Positions 45,507-54,441 are shown, counted from the stretch's first letter. The stretch: 64,000 bases of DNA from Fodinibius sp964490705 (GCA_964490705.1 CAZBCG010000003.1:124001-188000); one strand, 5' to 3'. Program-made: numbers and translations. Notes: generated by a model from the sequence alone, not told the origin.

Positions 45507-47636
45507 ATGAATGTCTATTCGCCGTCCAGAATCAGAAACGTGGTAATGTTGGGCCACTCGGGATCAGGAAAAACAACCATGTCTGAGACGATGCTTTTTG
45601 AATCCGGAAGTAAAAAGCGTCGCGGAACTATTGAAGAGCAGAACACCTCATCCGATTATCATAAAATCGAACACGAAAAGGGGAAGTCGGTGTTTGGTAC
45701 GCTGCTCAATCTGGACTGGAGAGGTGACAAAATTAATCTGATTGATACGCCCGGCACGGCCGATTATATCGGAGAAGTAGTGGGGGCGCTGCGCGTAGCT
45801 GATACGGCTATTTTTACCCTCAATGCGGATTATGGGGTGGAAGTGGGGACGGAACTGCACTGGCAATATACGCAGAAATATAACATCCCTTCGCTGTTTA
45901 TTGTGAATAAACCCGACAGCGAGCACTCCAATTTTCAGAAGACTGTTGACATGGCCAAAGAGCGATTCGGTCGCGGGGTGGTCGTGGTGCAGTATCCGTA
46001 CAGTGAAGGACCAGACTTCCATGCCATAATTGATGTGCTGAAAATGACGATGTACGAATTTCCGGAGGATGGCGGCAAACCCGATAAATTGCCGATTCCG
46101 GATTCTCAAAAGTCGCAGGCGGATCTGCTGCATAATGAGCTCGTGGAAGCTGTGGCCGAAAATGATGAGACGCTGCTTGATCTCTATCTGGAACAGGGCG
46201 AACTCACCGAAAGCCAGATGCGCGAAGGATTGCATAAATCATTGCTCAACCGTGATATTTTTCCACTGTTTTGCTGCTGCGCCAAGCGCAATATGGGTAC
46301 CGGTAGGGTAATGGGATTTTTGGGTAATGTGGCTCCTAATCCACTGGAGGCAAATCCTCCGGAATCAACGGAGGGTGAACTCGTGAATTTGGAGCCTGAT
46401 GGTGATCCGCTGATGTTTATGTTTAAAAATAGTTCAGAATCGCACATCGGAGATATGCTCTATTTTAAAGTGTATGGCGGCAGCGTGCAGCCCGGCTTGG
46501 ATTTAGTGAATCACAACACAGGAAATGCGGTTCGGCTGTCGGGATTGTATCTGCCTAACGGCGATAAGCGGAACGAAGTTAGTGAGATCAAAACCGGAGA
46601 TATCGGGGCAGCAGTAAAACTCAAAAATACTGGCGTTAATGATACGCTGCATGCCAAAGGTAAGGAGATCCAGATTGAGCCCATTCATTTTCCCGAGCCG
46701 ATTATTCGAACGGCTATTGAGCTGAAGCATGAGGGCGAAGAGGATAAATTGGGTACGGCTCTGCATCAGCTGCAGCGCGAAGATCCCTCGCTAAAAGTGG
46801 AGCACAGCCAGGAGCTCAAGCAGGTGATCATCCACGGACAGGGCGAAGAGCACTTGGCGGTGATTGAGCATGCGCTGAAAACGAGATTTAATCTCGAATT
46901 CGATTTTGTACAGCCGCGCATTCCCTATCGAGAGACTATCACAAAAGCGGTGCGTACGGAATACAAACATAAAAAGCAGTCGGGCGGCGCGGGACAGTTT
47001 GGGGCCGTCTCAATGCTGATGGAACCGCTTACCGACCATATGCCTGAGCACAGTGATTTGAAAGTGCGCGACACCCAGGAAATCGCCCTCGACTGGGGCG
47101 GCAAGCTTATTTTTCGCAACTGTATTGTGGGTGGCGTTATCGATAATCGATTTATGCCTGCCATTCTGAAGGGCATCATGGAAAAGATGGAGGCGGGTCC
47201 GCTAAGTAACTGCCGGGTTCGCGATATTCGTATCTCGATTTATGATGGGGCTATGCACTCGGTGGATTCCAATGATGCGGCATTTCGAACGGCAGCGCTC
47301 ATGGCATTTCGGGATGGATTTCTGAAAGCGAATCCTAAGTTGTTGGAGCCTATTTATACCATCGAAGTAACTGTTCCGGCGGATTATATGGGCGATGTGA
47401 TGAGCGATATCAGCACGCGGCGCGGACAAATTCTGGGCATGGATTCGAAGGGATCAATCCAGAAAATAAAAGCGCAGGTACCGCTTGAAGAACTGGATCA
47501 TTATGCCACGCGACTCAAATCGTTGACCCAGGGCAGTGCTCGATATGCGCGCTCATTTTCTCACTATGAACGCGTGCCGCACGACACTCAACAACGAATT
47601 ATGGAGCAGACGACGGAGCTGCAAGAAGCAGGATAA
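45507..47636 (+). CDS. Elongation factor G-like translational GTPase (EF-G paralogue)
   Basis: This 709-residue protein has all five EF-G domains. The P loop is GHSGSGKTT at about 17-25. Switch I reads EHEKGKSVFG where EF-G has ERGITI, so the magnesium-contacting threonine is replaced by serine. DTPG (about 77-80) and NKPD (about 136-139) complete the G motifs. Domain IV contains GGAGQFGAVSMLMEPL (typical QYGxV region), and domain V has MGDVMSDISTRRGQILGM. These features match the FusA2-like EF-G paralogues of many bacteria rather than the main translocase. A very strong Shine-Dalgarno (AAGGAGG) precedes the ATG. Function could be a recycling or stress form; this is not decided. Confidence 0.9.
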   Translation: MNVYSPSRIRNVVMLGHSGSGKTTMSETMLFESGSKKRRGTIEEQNTSSDYHKIEHEKGKSVFGTLLNLDWRGDKINLIDTPGTADYIGEVVGALRVADTAIFTLNADYGVEVGTELHWQYTQKYNIPSLFIVNKPDSEHSNFQKTVDMAKERFGRGVVVVQYPYSEGPDFHAIIDVLKMTMYEFPEDGGKPDKLPIPDSQKSQADLLHNELVEAVAENDETLLDLYLEQGELTESQMREGLHKSLLNRDIFPLFCCCAKRNMGTGRVMGFLGNVAPNPLEANPPESTEGELVNLEPDGDPLMFMFKNSSESHIGDMLYFKVYGGSVQPGLDLVNHNTGNAVRLSGLYLPNGDKRNEVSEIKTGDIGAAVKLKNTGVNDTLHAKGKEIQIEPIHFPEPIIRTAIELKHEGEEDKLGTALHQLQREDPSLKVEHSQELKQVIIHGQGEEHLAVIEHALKTRFNLEFDFVQPRIPYRETITKAVRTEYKHKKQSGGAGQFGAVSMLMEPLTDHMPEHSDLKVRDTQEIALDWGGKLIFRNCIVGGVIDNRFMPAILKGIMEKMEAGPLSNCRVRDIRISIYDGAMHSVDSNDAAFRTAALMAFRDGFLKANPKLLEPIYTIEVTVPADYMGDVMSDISTRRGQILGMDSKGSIQKIKAQVPLEELDHYATRLKSLTQGSARYARSFSHYERVPHDTQQRIMEQTTELQEAG

Positions 47637-47752
47637 TAGATCTTTGAGGAGGATTCGATAGCTCTCAGAGCCGGAGACTTATTGTTTAAATGGAGCAAAT
47701 TGTGTTATTTGGCATTTCTCGTTTACTATAAGTCTATATTATCCAGCTGGTT

Positions 47753-48526
47753 ATGGAAATTTTATTCTTAAAGATTCTTGCCCTTCTTTTAATTTTGTTA
47801 ACCGGATATGTAAGTGGAATTTATCCTTCGAGAGTACAGCCAAGTGAAAAGGGATTACAAGAATTAGACCTTGGCAATGCCTTCTCCGCAGGGGTGTTTT
47901 TAGGAGCCGGATTGCTGCATATGTTGCCGGATGGAATTGCACATCTGAATATGGCCTTTGGGTCGTTGGATTTCCCCTTTGCAATGCTGCTCAGCGGTGC
48001 CGGCTTTTTGCTGATACTGATGCTCGAGCAAGGGATGTTGGGCGGTAATGAAGATGTTGGGGCAATGTCAAAGGGGACAGAATTTTATCCCTATATTTTG
48101 CTCGTGGTGCTTTCGGTTCATTCCATTATTGCCGGTGCTACGCTTGGTCTCGAAGGAAAATTACTTGGGTCTATCGCCCTTTTTATCGCCATTATAGGAC
48201 ATAAGGGAGCAGCGGCTTTTGCATTGGGAATCAGTTTGAAAAAAGCAGGTTTTTCTTCTTCGAAGTATCGAAAAGTGACGGCCGTTTTCTCAACAATGGC
48301 GCCCCTGGGGGCTGTAATGGGGATCATGATGGCCACAATGTTGAGCAGCCAATCGAGTATTATATTTGAAGCTATTTTCGACTCCGTGGCTGCAGGCACC
48401 TTTTTGTATGTAGCTACCTTGGACGTGATGGGAGAACTATTTGAGAAGCCCGAAAATTCCTGGAAAAAGGTGTTCCTGGGTATAGCCGGTTTCGCCCTGA
48501 TGGCAGTTATTGCTGTGTATGCATAG
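47753..48526 (+). CDS. ZIP family divalent metal transporter
   Basis: This 257-residue protein has eight hydrophobic segments and takes up divalent metals such as zinc or iron by family analogy. TM4 contains SVHSIIAGATLGL with H123. TM5 contains IIGHKGAAAFALGISL with H150 and K151, the arrangement of the eukaryote-like ZIP branch (HS...G and HK). Where many ZIPs have a metal-binding glutamate after the TM4 histidine, this one has A127. A histidine-free cytoplasmic loop lies at about 92-112. It is a single gene convergent with the ostA cluster. Confidence 0.88.
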   Translation: MEILFLKILALLLILLTGYVSGIYPSRVQPSEKGLQELDLGNAFSAGVFLGAGLLHMLPDGIAHLNMAFGSLDFPFAMLLSGAGFLLILMLEQGMLGGNEDVGAMSKGTEFYPYILLVVLSVHSIIAGATLGLEGKLLGSIALFIAIIGHKGAAAFALGISLKKAGFSSSKYRKVTAVFSTMAPLGAVMGIMMATMLSSQSSIIFEAIFDSVAAGTFLYVATLDVMGELFEKPENSWKKVFLGIAGFALMAVIAVYA

Positions 48527-48586
48527 ATTAATTTTTCGAAATTGCGATGTAAAACTGGTAATTAAGAGCGGATTATTGTGATAAGT

Positions 48587-50095
48587 TTACTCCATCAACA
48601 GTTTTGGATTTTCGGGATGTTCCTGTTTTAGATGTTGGATATATCGCCAGGGGAGCTCAAAGAATACTTCTCTTGGGATAGGGGGGAAACGCCGCTGCAT
48701 GGGCTCTTTGGGGCGCTGGGGACGCAGTTTGGGATTCCAGGCAAATCCATCTAATCTTTTCTTTTGTGTCTGTGGACTTTCGGGAAGATACGATCCGTTG
48801 ATTGTGCCAATGCCTTTCATTTCTACGAGCTCACCGTTTTTGAAAAAGATGCGGATATCGGGAGCCGTCATATCAATAGCGCCGTCGGCTTCCCCTTGTT
48901 TTTTGGTGAATCGTAGGAGGTGTGAGTTGCCGAATACAAAGATTTGATTGAGCGCGCCATCAGAAAAATCAGCGTGTAGGGTATCGCCGGTAATTTGATT
49001 GAGCCGGTCGATGCTGGTGTCTTGCTGCACTGAAAATGGCTGGGGATATGATTTCAAACTGTCGATGTTCCCATCCTCAATTTGAGCCTGGATGTATGGG
49101 CCGGTTAGCTGTACGTTATTATGCCAGGATTTTGCGTTTGACCAGAGCTCAAATGTATCAGTACTGTCGGTGTATTGCGAGGTGTCGGCCACGGCCGAAA
49201 AGTCTGGCGACCAGATGCGCACGTTTTCATATCCATACACAATAGCGGTGGTATCGGTCGGGGAACGCTGTTCTAAGGAAAGGATCCGTTTGGCGCGAAT
49301 ATGGGTGGTATCAGTTTTGGCGGAGTCAGCGTTGGTGGAATCGGATTCAAAATTTTTGAGCCAGGCATTGCCGCGCAGCAGTCGTCGTCCGGTGGAATCT
49401 GATTCCAGATAGTTGCCCTGGATCATGCTTTTGTTTTCCTGATCATCCCCGAAGACATTGCTGTAAAGCTCATAGTAGTCAGTTTTTCGATTGCTGAAGA
49501 GCGAATCGCCTTCAAGGTATTGCAGGGAGTCGCGAATTTGTACATGTCCGCGAAATACGGCACTGTCGGCCTGCCGATAATAAAAGCCGGAGTCGGCCAG
49601 CAGTACGCCTTGTTGATCTTCAAAGCGAATCCGATCTATGAAATGGGCTACTTTGGTTGAGAATCGGTAATCAACGCTGTTGCCGAAAAGGGTAGTGCTG
49701 TCAGCTTCGATGATGACGCGTCCGCGCAGTTGGCTAAAGTCGATGTCGGTGAAATATTTGAGAGAATCCGCCCAAATTTTTTCTTCTTCGGTATTAATCT
49801 GAATGTTACCAAAAGCGCGAATTTCACTTTTGTTGATAAATTGATATGCACTGTCGCAATACATCTCTGTATCTTGGGTACGCAGGTGAACATCACCTAA
49901 GAGCTTACGCACGCGATCGCCGTTAAAAGTTGTACCGCTGCTGCTGTCGGCGGCCAGAATCTGAATCTGACTTTGGGCTGCTGATTGTTTTGGAACGAGC
50001 AGGAAACATATCCCCAGAAAGAGAATGGCCCAAATTACGGGAACGGAGGTTGTTTGCCACTCGACTGGTTGGATTTGATCTCGTGATTTTCTCAT
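48587..50095 (-). CDS. OstA-like / LptA-LptD N-domain protein of LPS transport
   Basis: This 502-residue protein has an N-terminal signal or anchor (hydrophobic VPVIWAILFLGICFLLVP, near residue 16-33). Most of the mature part is OstA (LptA/LptD N-terminal) type beta-strand repeats. Each strand is like GDVHLRTQDTEMYCDSAYQF, FGNIQINTEEEKIWADSLKYF or RGHVQIRDSLQYLEGDSLFSNR. Such beta-jellyroll structures bind and carry lipopolysaccharide across the periplasm. It lacks the LptD barrel, and the C-terminus is proline rich. The gene begins exactly where lptC ends, and the pair should work in LPS export. Confidence 0.85.
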   Translation of the reverse strand: MRKSRDQIQPVEWQTTSVPVIWAILFLGICFLLVPKQSAAQSQIQILAADSSSGTTFNGDRVRKLLGDVHLRTQDTEMYCDSAYQFINKSEIRAFGNIQINTEEEKIWADSLKYFTDIDFSQLRGRVIIEADSTTLFGNSVDYRFSTKVAHFIDRIRFEDQQGVLLADSGFYYRQADSAVFRGHVQIRDSLQYLEGDSLFSNRKTDYYELYSNVFGDDQENKSMIQGNYLESDSTGRRLLRGNAWLKNFESDSTNADSAKTDTTHIRAKRILSLEQRSPTDTTAIVYGYENVRIWSPDFSAVADTSQYTDSTDTFELWSNAKSWHNNVQLTGPYIQAQIEDGNIDSLKSYPQPFSVQQDTSIDRLNQITGDTLHADFSDGALNQIFVFGNSHLLRFTKKQGEADGAIDMTAPDIRIFFKNGELVEMKGIGTINGSYLPESPQTQKKRLDGFAWNPKLRPQRPKEPMQRRFPPIPREVFFELPWRYIQHLKQEHPENPKLLME

Positions 50096-50677
50096 TTAAT
50101 CAACAATTATGCGCCCCGTTGGATTTTTGATAGAATAGTTGGTGAGGTCGGTGGTGCCTTGAAAACCGGTACCGGCGATGCTGTCGGTGGGCGTGGTGAT
50201 AACCACAAACTTTGGGGTGTTAATGGTATTCTCATTTTGTTTCCACTCTAGATATTCGGATTCCAGGTGCCGGTTGTCGCGGGTATTCACCCGAACGTTT
50301 CCATAGAGTTCAAATATGGCATCTTCGGTTTTATAAACAGCGCGATCGGAATAGGCGCGCGTTTTGACGGTTCCCGAAGAATCAAAAAGATGGATCGTGA
50401 TGGGGCCTTTAATGCGGGTTTCGTTGCGGTCTTTGGTATTATAGGTGGCGGCGTAGGATCCCATCAGACGCAACTTCTTGAGCCCGTCTTCGGTGATTGT
50501 CATATCCACATCCCATGTTTCAGTCGTGGAGGTCAGTGAATCTTGCAGCGCCTCGTCAATCTTTTTGCTCTGCTCTTCAGAGAGGTCTCCGCACGAAGAA
50601 AGTGCCCCCGTAATTAACAGGCTTATTAGCAGTGCATATATCGTGTTATGTGGTTCCAAAGTATCGATCACCCGCAT
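50096..50677 (-). CDS. lptC: LPS export periplasmic protein LptC, lipoprotein-like
   Basis: This 193-residue protein resembles LptC, which links the inner membrane LptBFG exporter to LptA. The N-terminal hydrophobic segment ends in a lipobox (GALSSC), so it is a lipoprotein, whereas E. coli LptC is a membrane-anchored protein. A beta-strand-rich domain follows, with IHLFDSSGTVKTRAYSDRAVYKTEDAIFELYGNVRV-type repeats, seen here as YSDRAVYKTED and LYGNVRVNTRDN. It begins inside the upp gene (32-base overlap) and is followed at once by the OstA-like gene. The ATG at 50677 is used; a GTG one codon earlier is in frame. Confidence 0.84.
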   Translation of the reverse strand: MRVIDTLEPHNTIYALLISLLITGALSSCGDLSEEQSKKIDEALQDSLTSTTETWDVDMTITEDGLKKLRLMGSYAATYNTKDRNETRIKGPITIHLFDSSGTVKTRAYSDRAVYKTEDAIFELYGNVRVNTRDNRHLESEYLEWKQNENTINTPKFVVITTPTDSIAGTGFQGTTDLTNYSIKNPTGRIIVD

Positions 50678-51287
50678 CACCTAATCCCGGTACGATAAAT
50701 GCATCGTCGTTAAGTTTTTTGTCAATAGCTGCTGTAATGGTGTGTACATCGGGATGTTCCTGTTCTAGTTTGCGTAATCCCTCGGGGGCACATATTAACG
50801 AAACGAATCGCAGATGTTGTGCACCTTGTCCTTTAAGGAAGGAGAGCGCATCATGAGCACTACCGCCGGTAGCCAGCATGGGATCGACGACGAGGACCAT
50901 CGCATCTTCCACACCGTCTGGGATGTTGGAGTAGTAATCTTTTGGTTTGTGGGTTGTTTCGTCGCGCTCCATGCCCAGGTGACCAACTTTGGCATCGGGG
51001 ATAAACTGCAACAGGGCATCGGAGAGTCCGAGTCCCGCTCGTAAAATAGGGACCACCATCACCTGTTGGTCGATGTCGTAGCCGGTGGTTGTTTCGATCG
51101 GTGTTTCAACATCAAAGGTGCGTAGCGGCAACTCCTTGAGCGCATGGTACGCCAGGATGATAGCAATACGCTTGAGGGCCGCCCGGAACTGGGCGATATT
51201 TGAATTGACATCCCGCAGGATGGTCAAATCCTTACTGATAACGGGATGTTCAATAAGCGAAACCTGATCAAATGATTCAGCATCCAT
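50646..51287 (-). CDS. upp: Uracil phosphoribosyltransferase
   Basis: This 213-residue salvage enzyme joins uracil to PRPP to give UMP. The PRPP-binding signature is VLVVDPMLATGGSAHDAL (about 131-148). The flexible loop reads VPILRAGLGLSDALLQFIP (about 77-95), and the uracil site is GDAGDRYFGT at the C-terminus (204-212). Length is usual. The gene starts 11 bases after the AGCS symporter and overlaps lptC, so the four genes form one transcription unit of unrelated functions. Confidence 0.96.
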   Translation of the reverse strand: MDAESFDQVSLIEHPVISKDLTILRDVNSNIAQFRAALKRIAIILAYHALKELPLRTFDVETPIETTTGYDIDQQVMVVPILRAGLGLSDALLQFIPDAKVGHLGMERDETTHKPKDYYSNIPDGVEDAMVLVVDPMLATGGSAHDALSFLKGQGAQHLRFVSLICAPEGLRKLEQEHPDVHTITAAIDKKLNDDAFIVPGLGDAGDRYFGTT

Positions 51288-51298
51288 AACAAGTTGAA

Positions 51299-52981
51299 TT
51301 AAGATTCAGGTGTGTCATGATCGGTGCTAAAATATTCTTTGGTTGTGCGATACGCCACCCCGGAAAGTGCGAACAGAGCAATAATGTTGAAGAAGGCCAT
51401 GAGGCCGAGCATCACATCACCAAATGCCCAGATGGTCGTCAGAGTAATAACCGCCCCACCCATAAAGTGCATCACCACAAAGGCCACGCGGTACCAGAAG
51501 ATGGATCCAAATCCAAAGAGATACTGGGCTGCACGATCACCGTAATAACTCCAGCTGATGGAAGTGGAAATCGCGAACAGCAGAACGGCGAATGTGACCA
51601 GATATCCACCGCCCGGTATGATGGGGGATAATCCTTTTTCAAAGGCGGCTGAGGTCAGCGGTGCTCCATTTTGTACCACCCCTCCGTACAACGTTCCAAC
51701 AGCAGTACCATCTTCAGTATAGGCGCCACTGGCTTCATAAACATCCTCGGTTTCTGATTCTGTAAGTTCAATACGGCCGGTAAAAGGCTCAGAATAAGCG
51801 TCGTTGGTGTACATCGTATCAACGGGGGCCTGGTAGTGCATCATGCTTCCATTTTCGGGCACACCGTCGCTAAAATAAAGCACTTTTCCTTCTGCACCGG
51901 TCTGATTTGCCGCCTGTGCGGTCACTTTATAGGTTACCGCATCGGAGGTTGGATTAATGGCCGAAGGATGCTGCATATCCCATGCGCCAGTGGAGACAAT
52001 AACGAGTCCCGTCATAGTACAGATGATAAGTGTGTCGATAAATGGTTCTAAGAGTGCAACCACACCCTCACGAACGGGTTGATCAGTTCGGGCGGCAGAG
52101 TGAGCAATGGGGGCGGAACCCTGACCGGCTTCGTTGGAAAAGATTCCTCGCTGGACACCGTAGCTCAATGTAAAAATGAATGCTCCTGATCCTACGCCGA
52201 GGGCGCCTGCCATTGGGTTAAATGCACTGCCGATGATCGTGCCAAAAGCGGGAATAATATCTTGGTAGTTGATGAGCAGGATAACAATCGCACCCAAAAC
52301 GTACAATACGCCCATGAAGGGCACGAGTTTGGAGGTCACTTTTCCGATTCGCTTAATACCTCCGAGCACAACAGCACCGACGAGTCCAGCTGTGACAAGA
52401 CCAGTGATATACATCGGGATCTGGAAGTCGGTTTGCATTACATCCGCAACGGTGTTGGCCTGTACAGCATTACCGGTAAGAAAAGCACAGATGGCGGCAG
52501 AGATGGAGAATGCTACAGCCAGCCATTTCCAGTTGGCGCCGAGGCCTTCTTCAATATAATACATCGGTCCACCGGATACCGTGCCGTCGGGATTGGTTTT
52601 TCGAAATTTTTGTGCCAGTGTCACCTCGGTAAATTTGATCGCCATCCCAAAAACGGCTGTCACCCACATCCAGAACAGCGCGCCGGGGCCGCCGTAGTGA
52701 ATGGCCAGCGCTACGCCCGCAATATTGCCGATCCCCACGGTAGCCGAAAGGGCAGTGGTAAGGGCTTGAAAGTGATTAATATCTCCCTCATCATCGGGAT
52801 CATCATAAAATCCCGTAACAACTTTTAATCCATGTTTAAATCCCCTTATTTGGATGAATCCAAGTCGAACGGTAATGTAAATACCGAAGGCCAGCAAGAT
52901 AACGACCATGGCTGGCAATGCTTCCGGTGTATTCCAGATTAGATCTACAAGCCACGAAATAATTTGATCAAATGTCTCCAT
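51299..52981 (-). CDS. Alanine/glycine:cation symporter (AGCS family)
   Basis: This 560-residue protein imports alanine or glycine with sodium or protons by family analogy. The AGCS signature is seen in GGPMYYIEEGLGANWKWLAVAFS (about 141-163), with ATVGIGNIAGVALAIHYGGPGALFWMW upstream at about 80-105. About ten transmembrane helices are visible. A soluble insertion of roughly 115 residues (about 332-449, from MQHPSAINPTSDA to AAFEKGLSPI) lies between two helices and should face the periplasm. Typical enteric members of 450-490 residues lack it. It begins the upp-lptC-ostA cluster. Confidence 0.92.
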   Translation of the reverse strand: METFDQIISWLVDLIWNTPEALPAMVVILLAFGIYITVRLGFIQIRGFKHGLKVVTGFYDDPDDEGDINHFQALTTALSATVGIGNIAGVALAIHYGGPGALFWMWVTAVFGMAIKFTEVTLAQKFRKTNPDGTVSGGPMYYIEEGLGANWKWLAVAFSISAAICAFLTGNAVQANTVADVMQTDFQIPMYITGLVTAGLVGAVVLGGIKRIGKVTSKLVPFMGVLYVLGAIVILLINYQDIIPAFGTIIGSAFNPMAGALGVGSGAFIFTLSYGVQRGIFSNEAGQGSAPIAHSAARTDQPVREGVVALLEPFIDTLIICTMTGLVIVSTGAWDMQHPSAINPTSDAVTYKVTAQAANQTGAEGKVLYFSDGVPENGSMMHYQAPVDTMYTNDAYSEPFTGRIELTESETEDVYEASGAYTEDGTAVGTLYGGVVQNGAPLTSAAFEKGLSPIIPGGGYLVTFAVLLFAISTSISWSYYGDRAAQYLFGFGSIFWYRVAFVVMHFMGGAVITLTTIWAFGDVMLGLMAFFNIIALFALSGVAYRTTKEYFSTDHDTPES

Positions 52982-53200
52982 GAGGGATATTTTGTCCTTG
53001 TTTGGTTAAAAACGAATCAAGCGGAAGGTATAAAAAGATTTCCGAATTTTTTAGATTTAATTCGAAAAGGGCTATGAGGAACCATTAAAAAACGTTAAAA
53101 TGCTAGTAATAAATAGTGCGATCTTGTTACTGCGTTCTTACTCTTATATTTAACAAGAAATAATAGGTTACAAAACTGACTTCATAAAAGGTGACGTTCT

Positions 53201-53497
53201 ATGACTAAAGCAGACATTGTTGACGTTATTGCATCATCGACTGGATTGACAAAAGTGGAAACCGAAGCTGTGGTTAACGGCTTTATGGAAACGGTTATTG
53301 ATGCGATGAAACGAGGTGAACATATTGAACTGAGAGGCTTCGGAAGCTTTAAAGTAGTAAAACGAGCGCAACGCGTGGCTCGAAATCCCAAGACTAACGA
53401 AGAAGTGATTGTGCCGGAGCAGTATGTGCCGGTGCTCAAAATGTCGAAGGATTTTAAGGAACAGGTGAACGAGTCAATGATGGAGGAGGAAGATTAG
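53201..53497 (+). CDS. hup: HU/IHF family DNA-binding protein
   Basis: This 98-residue nucleoid protein bends and wraps DNA as a dimer. The first helices (MTKADIVDVIASSTGLTKVE) and the LRGFGSFKVVKRAQRVARNPKT arm with the conserved RNPKT core (63-67) are standard. The C-terminus ends MMEEED, an acidic tail not found in most HU proteins. A possible promoter, TTGTTA with TATATT at an atypical 15-base spacing, lies about 50-80 bases upstream. A palindrome and a mini-gene follow downstream. Symbol is generic; HU and IHF subunits cannot be told apart here. Confidence 0.93.
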   Translation: MTKADIVDVIASSTGLTKVETEAVVNGFMETVIDAMKRGEHIELRGFGSFKVVKRAQRVARNPKTNEEVIVPEQYVPVLKMSKDFKEQVNESMMEEED

Positions 53498-53578
53498 CAA
53501 GAATTAATCAAAAATAGTTGGCTTACCTGGGTTTCATTTAAGGGATATTCGTATCTTATTTGATTAGATATTATCCCA

Positions 53579-53599
53579 GATGCGCCATAGTTGCGCATC
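53579..53599 (+). promoter_or_regulatory. Hairpin in the leader of the small ribosomal protein gene
   Basis: GATGCGC and GCGCATC form a seven-base stem with a seven-base loop, 28 bases before the start codon of the mS38-like gene and 80 bases after HU. No T run follows, so it is probably a leader structure, not a terminator. Confidence 0.55.
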
Positions 53600-53627
53600 A
53601 CTGAATTTTAACGAGCAGGTGACAATT

Positions 53628-53717
53628 ATGCCAAGCGGAAAAAAGCGAAAACGATCTAAGATATCCAAGCACAAGCGCAAAAAGCGACTCCGAAAAAACC
53701 GCCACAAGAAGAAATAG
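53628..53717 (+). CDS. Small basic AURKAIP1/COX24 (mS38/bS22-like) ribosomal protein
   Basis: This 29-residue peptide, MPSGKKRKRSKISKHKRKKR then LRKNRHKKK, is almost entirely Lys and Arg. It matches the short AURKAIP1/COX24-domain proteins annotated across Bacteroidota, which are related to mitochondrial mS38 and mycobacterial bS22. Those bind the small ribosomal subunit rRNA. It has its own start codon preceded by GAGCAGGTGAC and its own leader, and a bidirectional terminator follows. The gene is often missed because of its length. The assignment rests on the sequence pattern, remembered from the family; experimental location is not shown here. Confidence 0.85.
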   Translation: MPSGKKRKRSKISKHKRKKRLRKNRHKKK

Positions 53718-53750
53718 TGAACCCCGGATTTGTTTTTTAGACAAGTAAGT

Positions 53751-53775
53751 AAAGGCCTTCACATTGAAGGCCTTT
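53751..53775. terminator. Bidirectional terminator downstream of the mS38-like gene
   Basis: AAAGGCCTTCA and TGAAGGCCTTT form a perfect 11-base stem with a three-base loop. It is placed between convergent genes and should end both the mini-gene and the orphan 216-residue gene. Confidence 0.82.
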
Positions 53776-53790
53776 AACTGTTGAATTAAA

Positions 53791-54441
53791 TTACGCTGCT
53801 TGGCTTTCCAGTGTTTGATCGGCGATGGTGAGCACGCGTTTGGATTTGACCAGCAGTTCCTGCAGTCGCTTGCTTACAAATTCATGCACATCATTCAGGC
53901 TGCTGAGATCAGCCAGCGTATATTGGAAGTAGGATATCAAGTTAACAGCCGAAAGATATTTGCTGCTTTCGGTTCCTTCAACCTCGATATGCCAGCGCGT
54001 GATGATATCATCGTCGGCCAGCAGCTCATTGACCTCTTTGCTGATATCTTCCATCCATTCGCTTGCGGCACTCAGCCGGTGGTTCCCGTTTTGAGCAGCC
54101 AATTGCGGATGAGGAGCTTTCTCATCAAAAAGCCAAGTCACTTCGATATCAATGACAGGCGAAATAGATGTTTCCACTTTGTTATCTTCTTGCAGAAACG
54201 GATGCTCTTCCATGCCCTCAAGCTCTTGGGCCAGCACCGTTTCGCGAAAACGATCCCAGTCAAAATTAATCGAAAGAGCCTTCAAGTAATTAGTTTCCTT
54301 GGAAAGGTCAATTTCAATTTCCAGTCCCGTTGCATTTATTCTATCTTCATTCCAGGTTCGAAATGAATTAACTGCAACTTCTCTCTCTTTTAAGTCAGAT
54401 TGTATTCGGTTCACGACCGAATTAAAGATCGGATATGTCAT
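53791..54441 (-). CDS. Hypothetical protein of unknown function
   Basis: I do not recognise this 216-residue soluble, acidic protein. It has no signal peptide or membrane segment. The middle of the protein contains a beta-rich portion (ISPVIDIEVTWLFDEKAPHP) and a later helix-rich portion (LQELLVKSKRVLTIADQTL). The protein starts 54 bases from the divergent RqcH gene, so they share a compact promoter region, and it ends at a shared terminator with the mS38-like gene. No catalytic motif is seen. Confidence 0.7.
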   Translation of the reverse strand: MTYPIFNSVVNRIQSDLKEREVAVNSFRTWNEDRINATGLEIEIDLSKETNYLKALSINFDWDRFRETVLAQELEGMEEHPFLQEDNKVETSISPVIDIEVTWLFDEKAPHPQLAAQNGNHRLSAASEWMEDISKEVNELLADDDIITRWHIEVEGTESSKYLSAVNLISYFQYTLADLSSLNDVHEFVSKRLQELLVKSKRVLTIADQTLESQAA

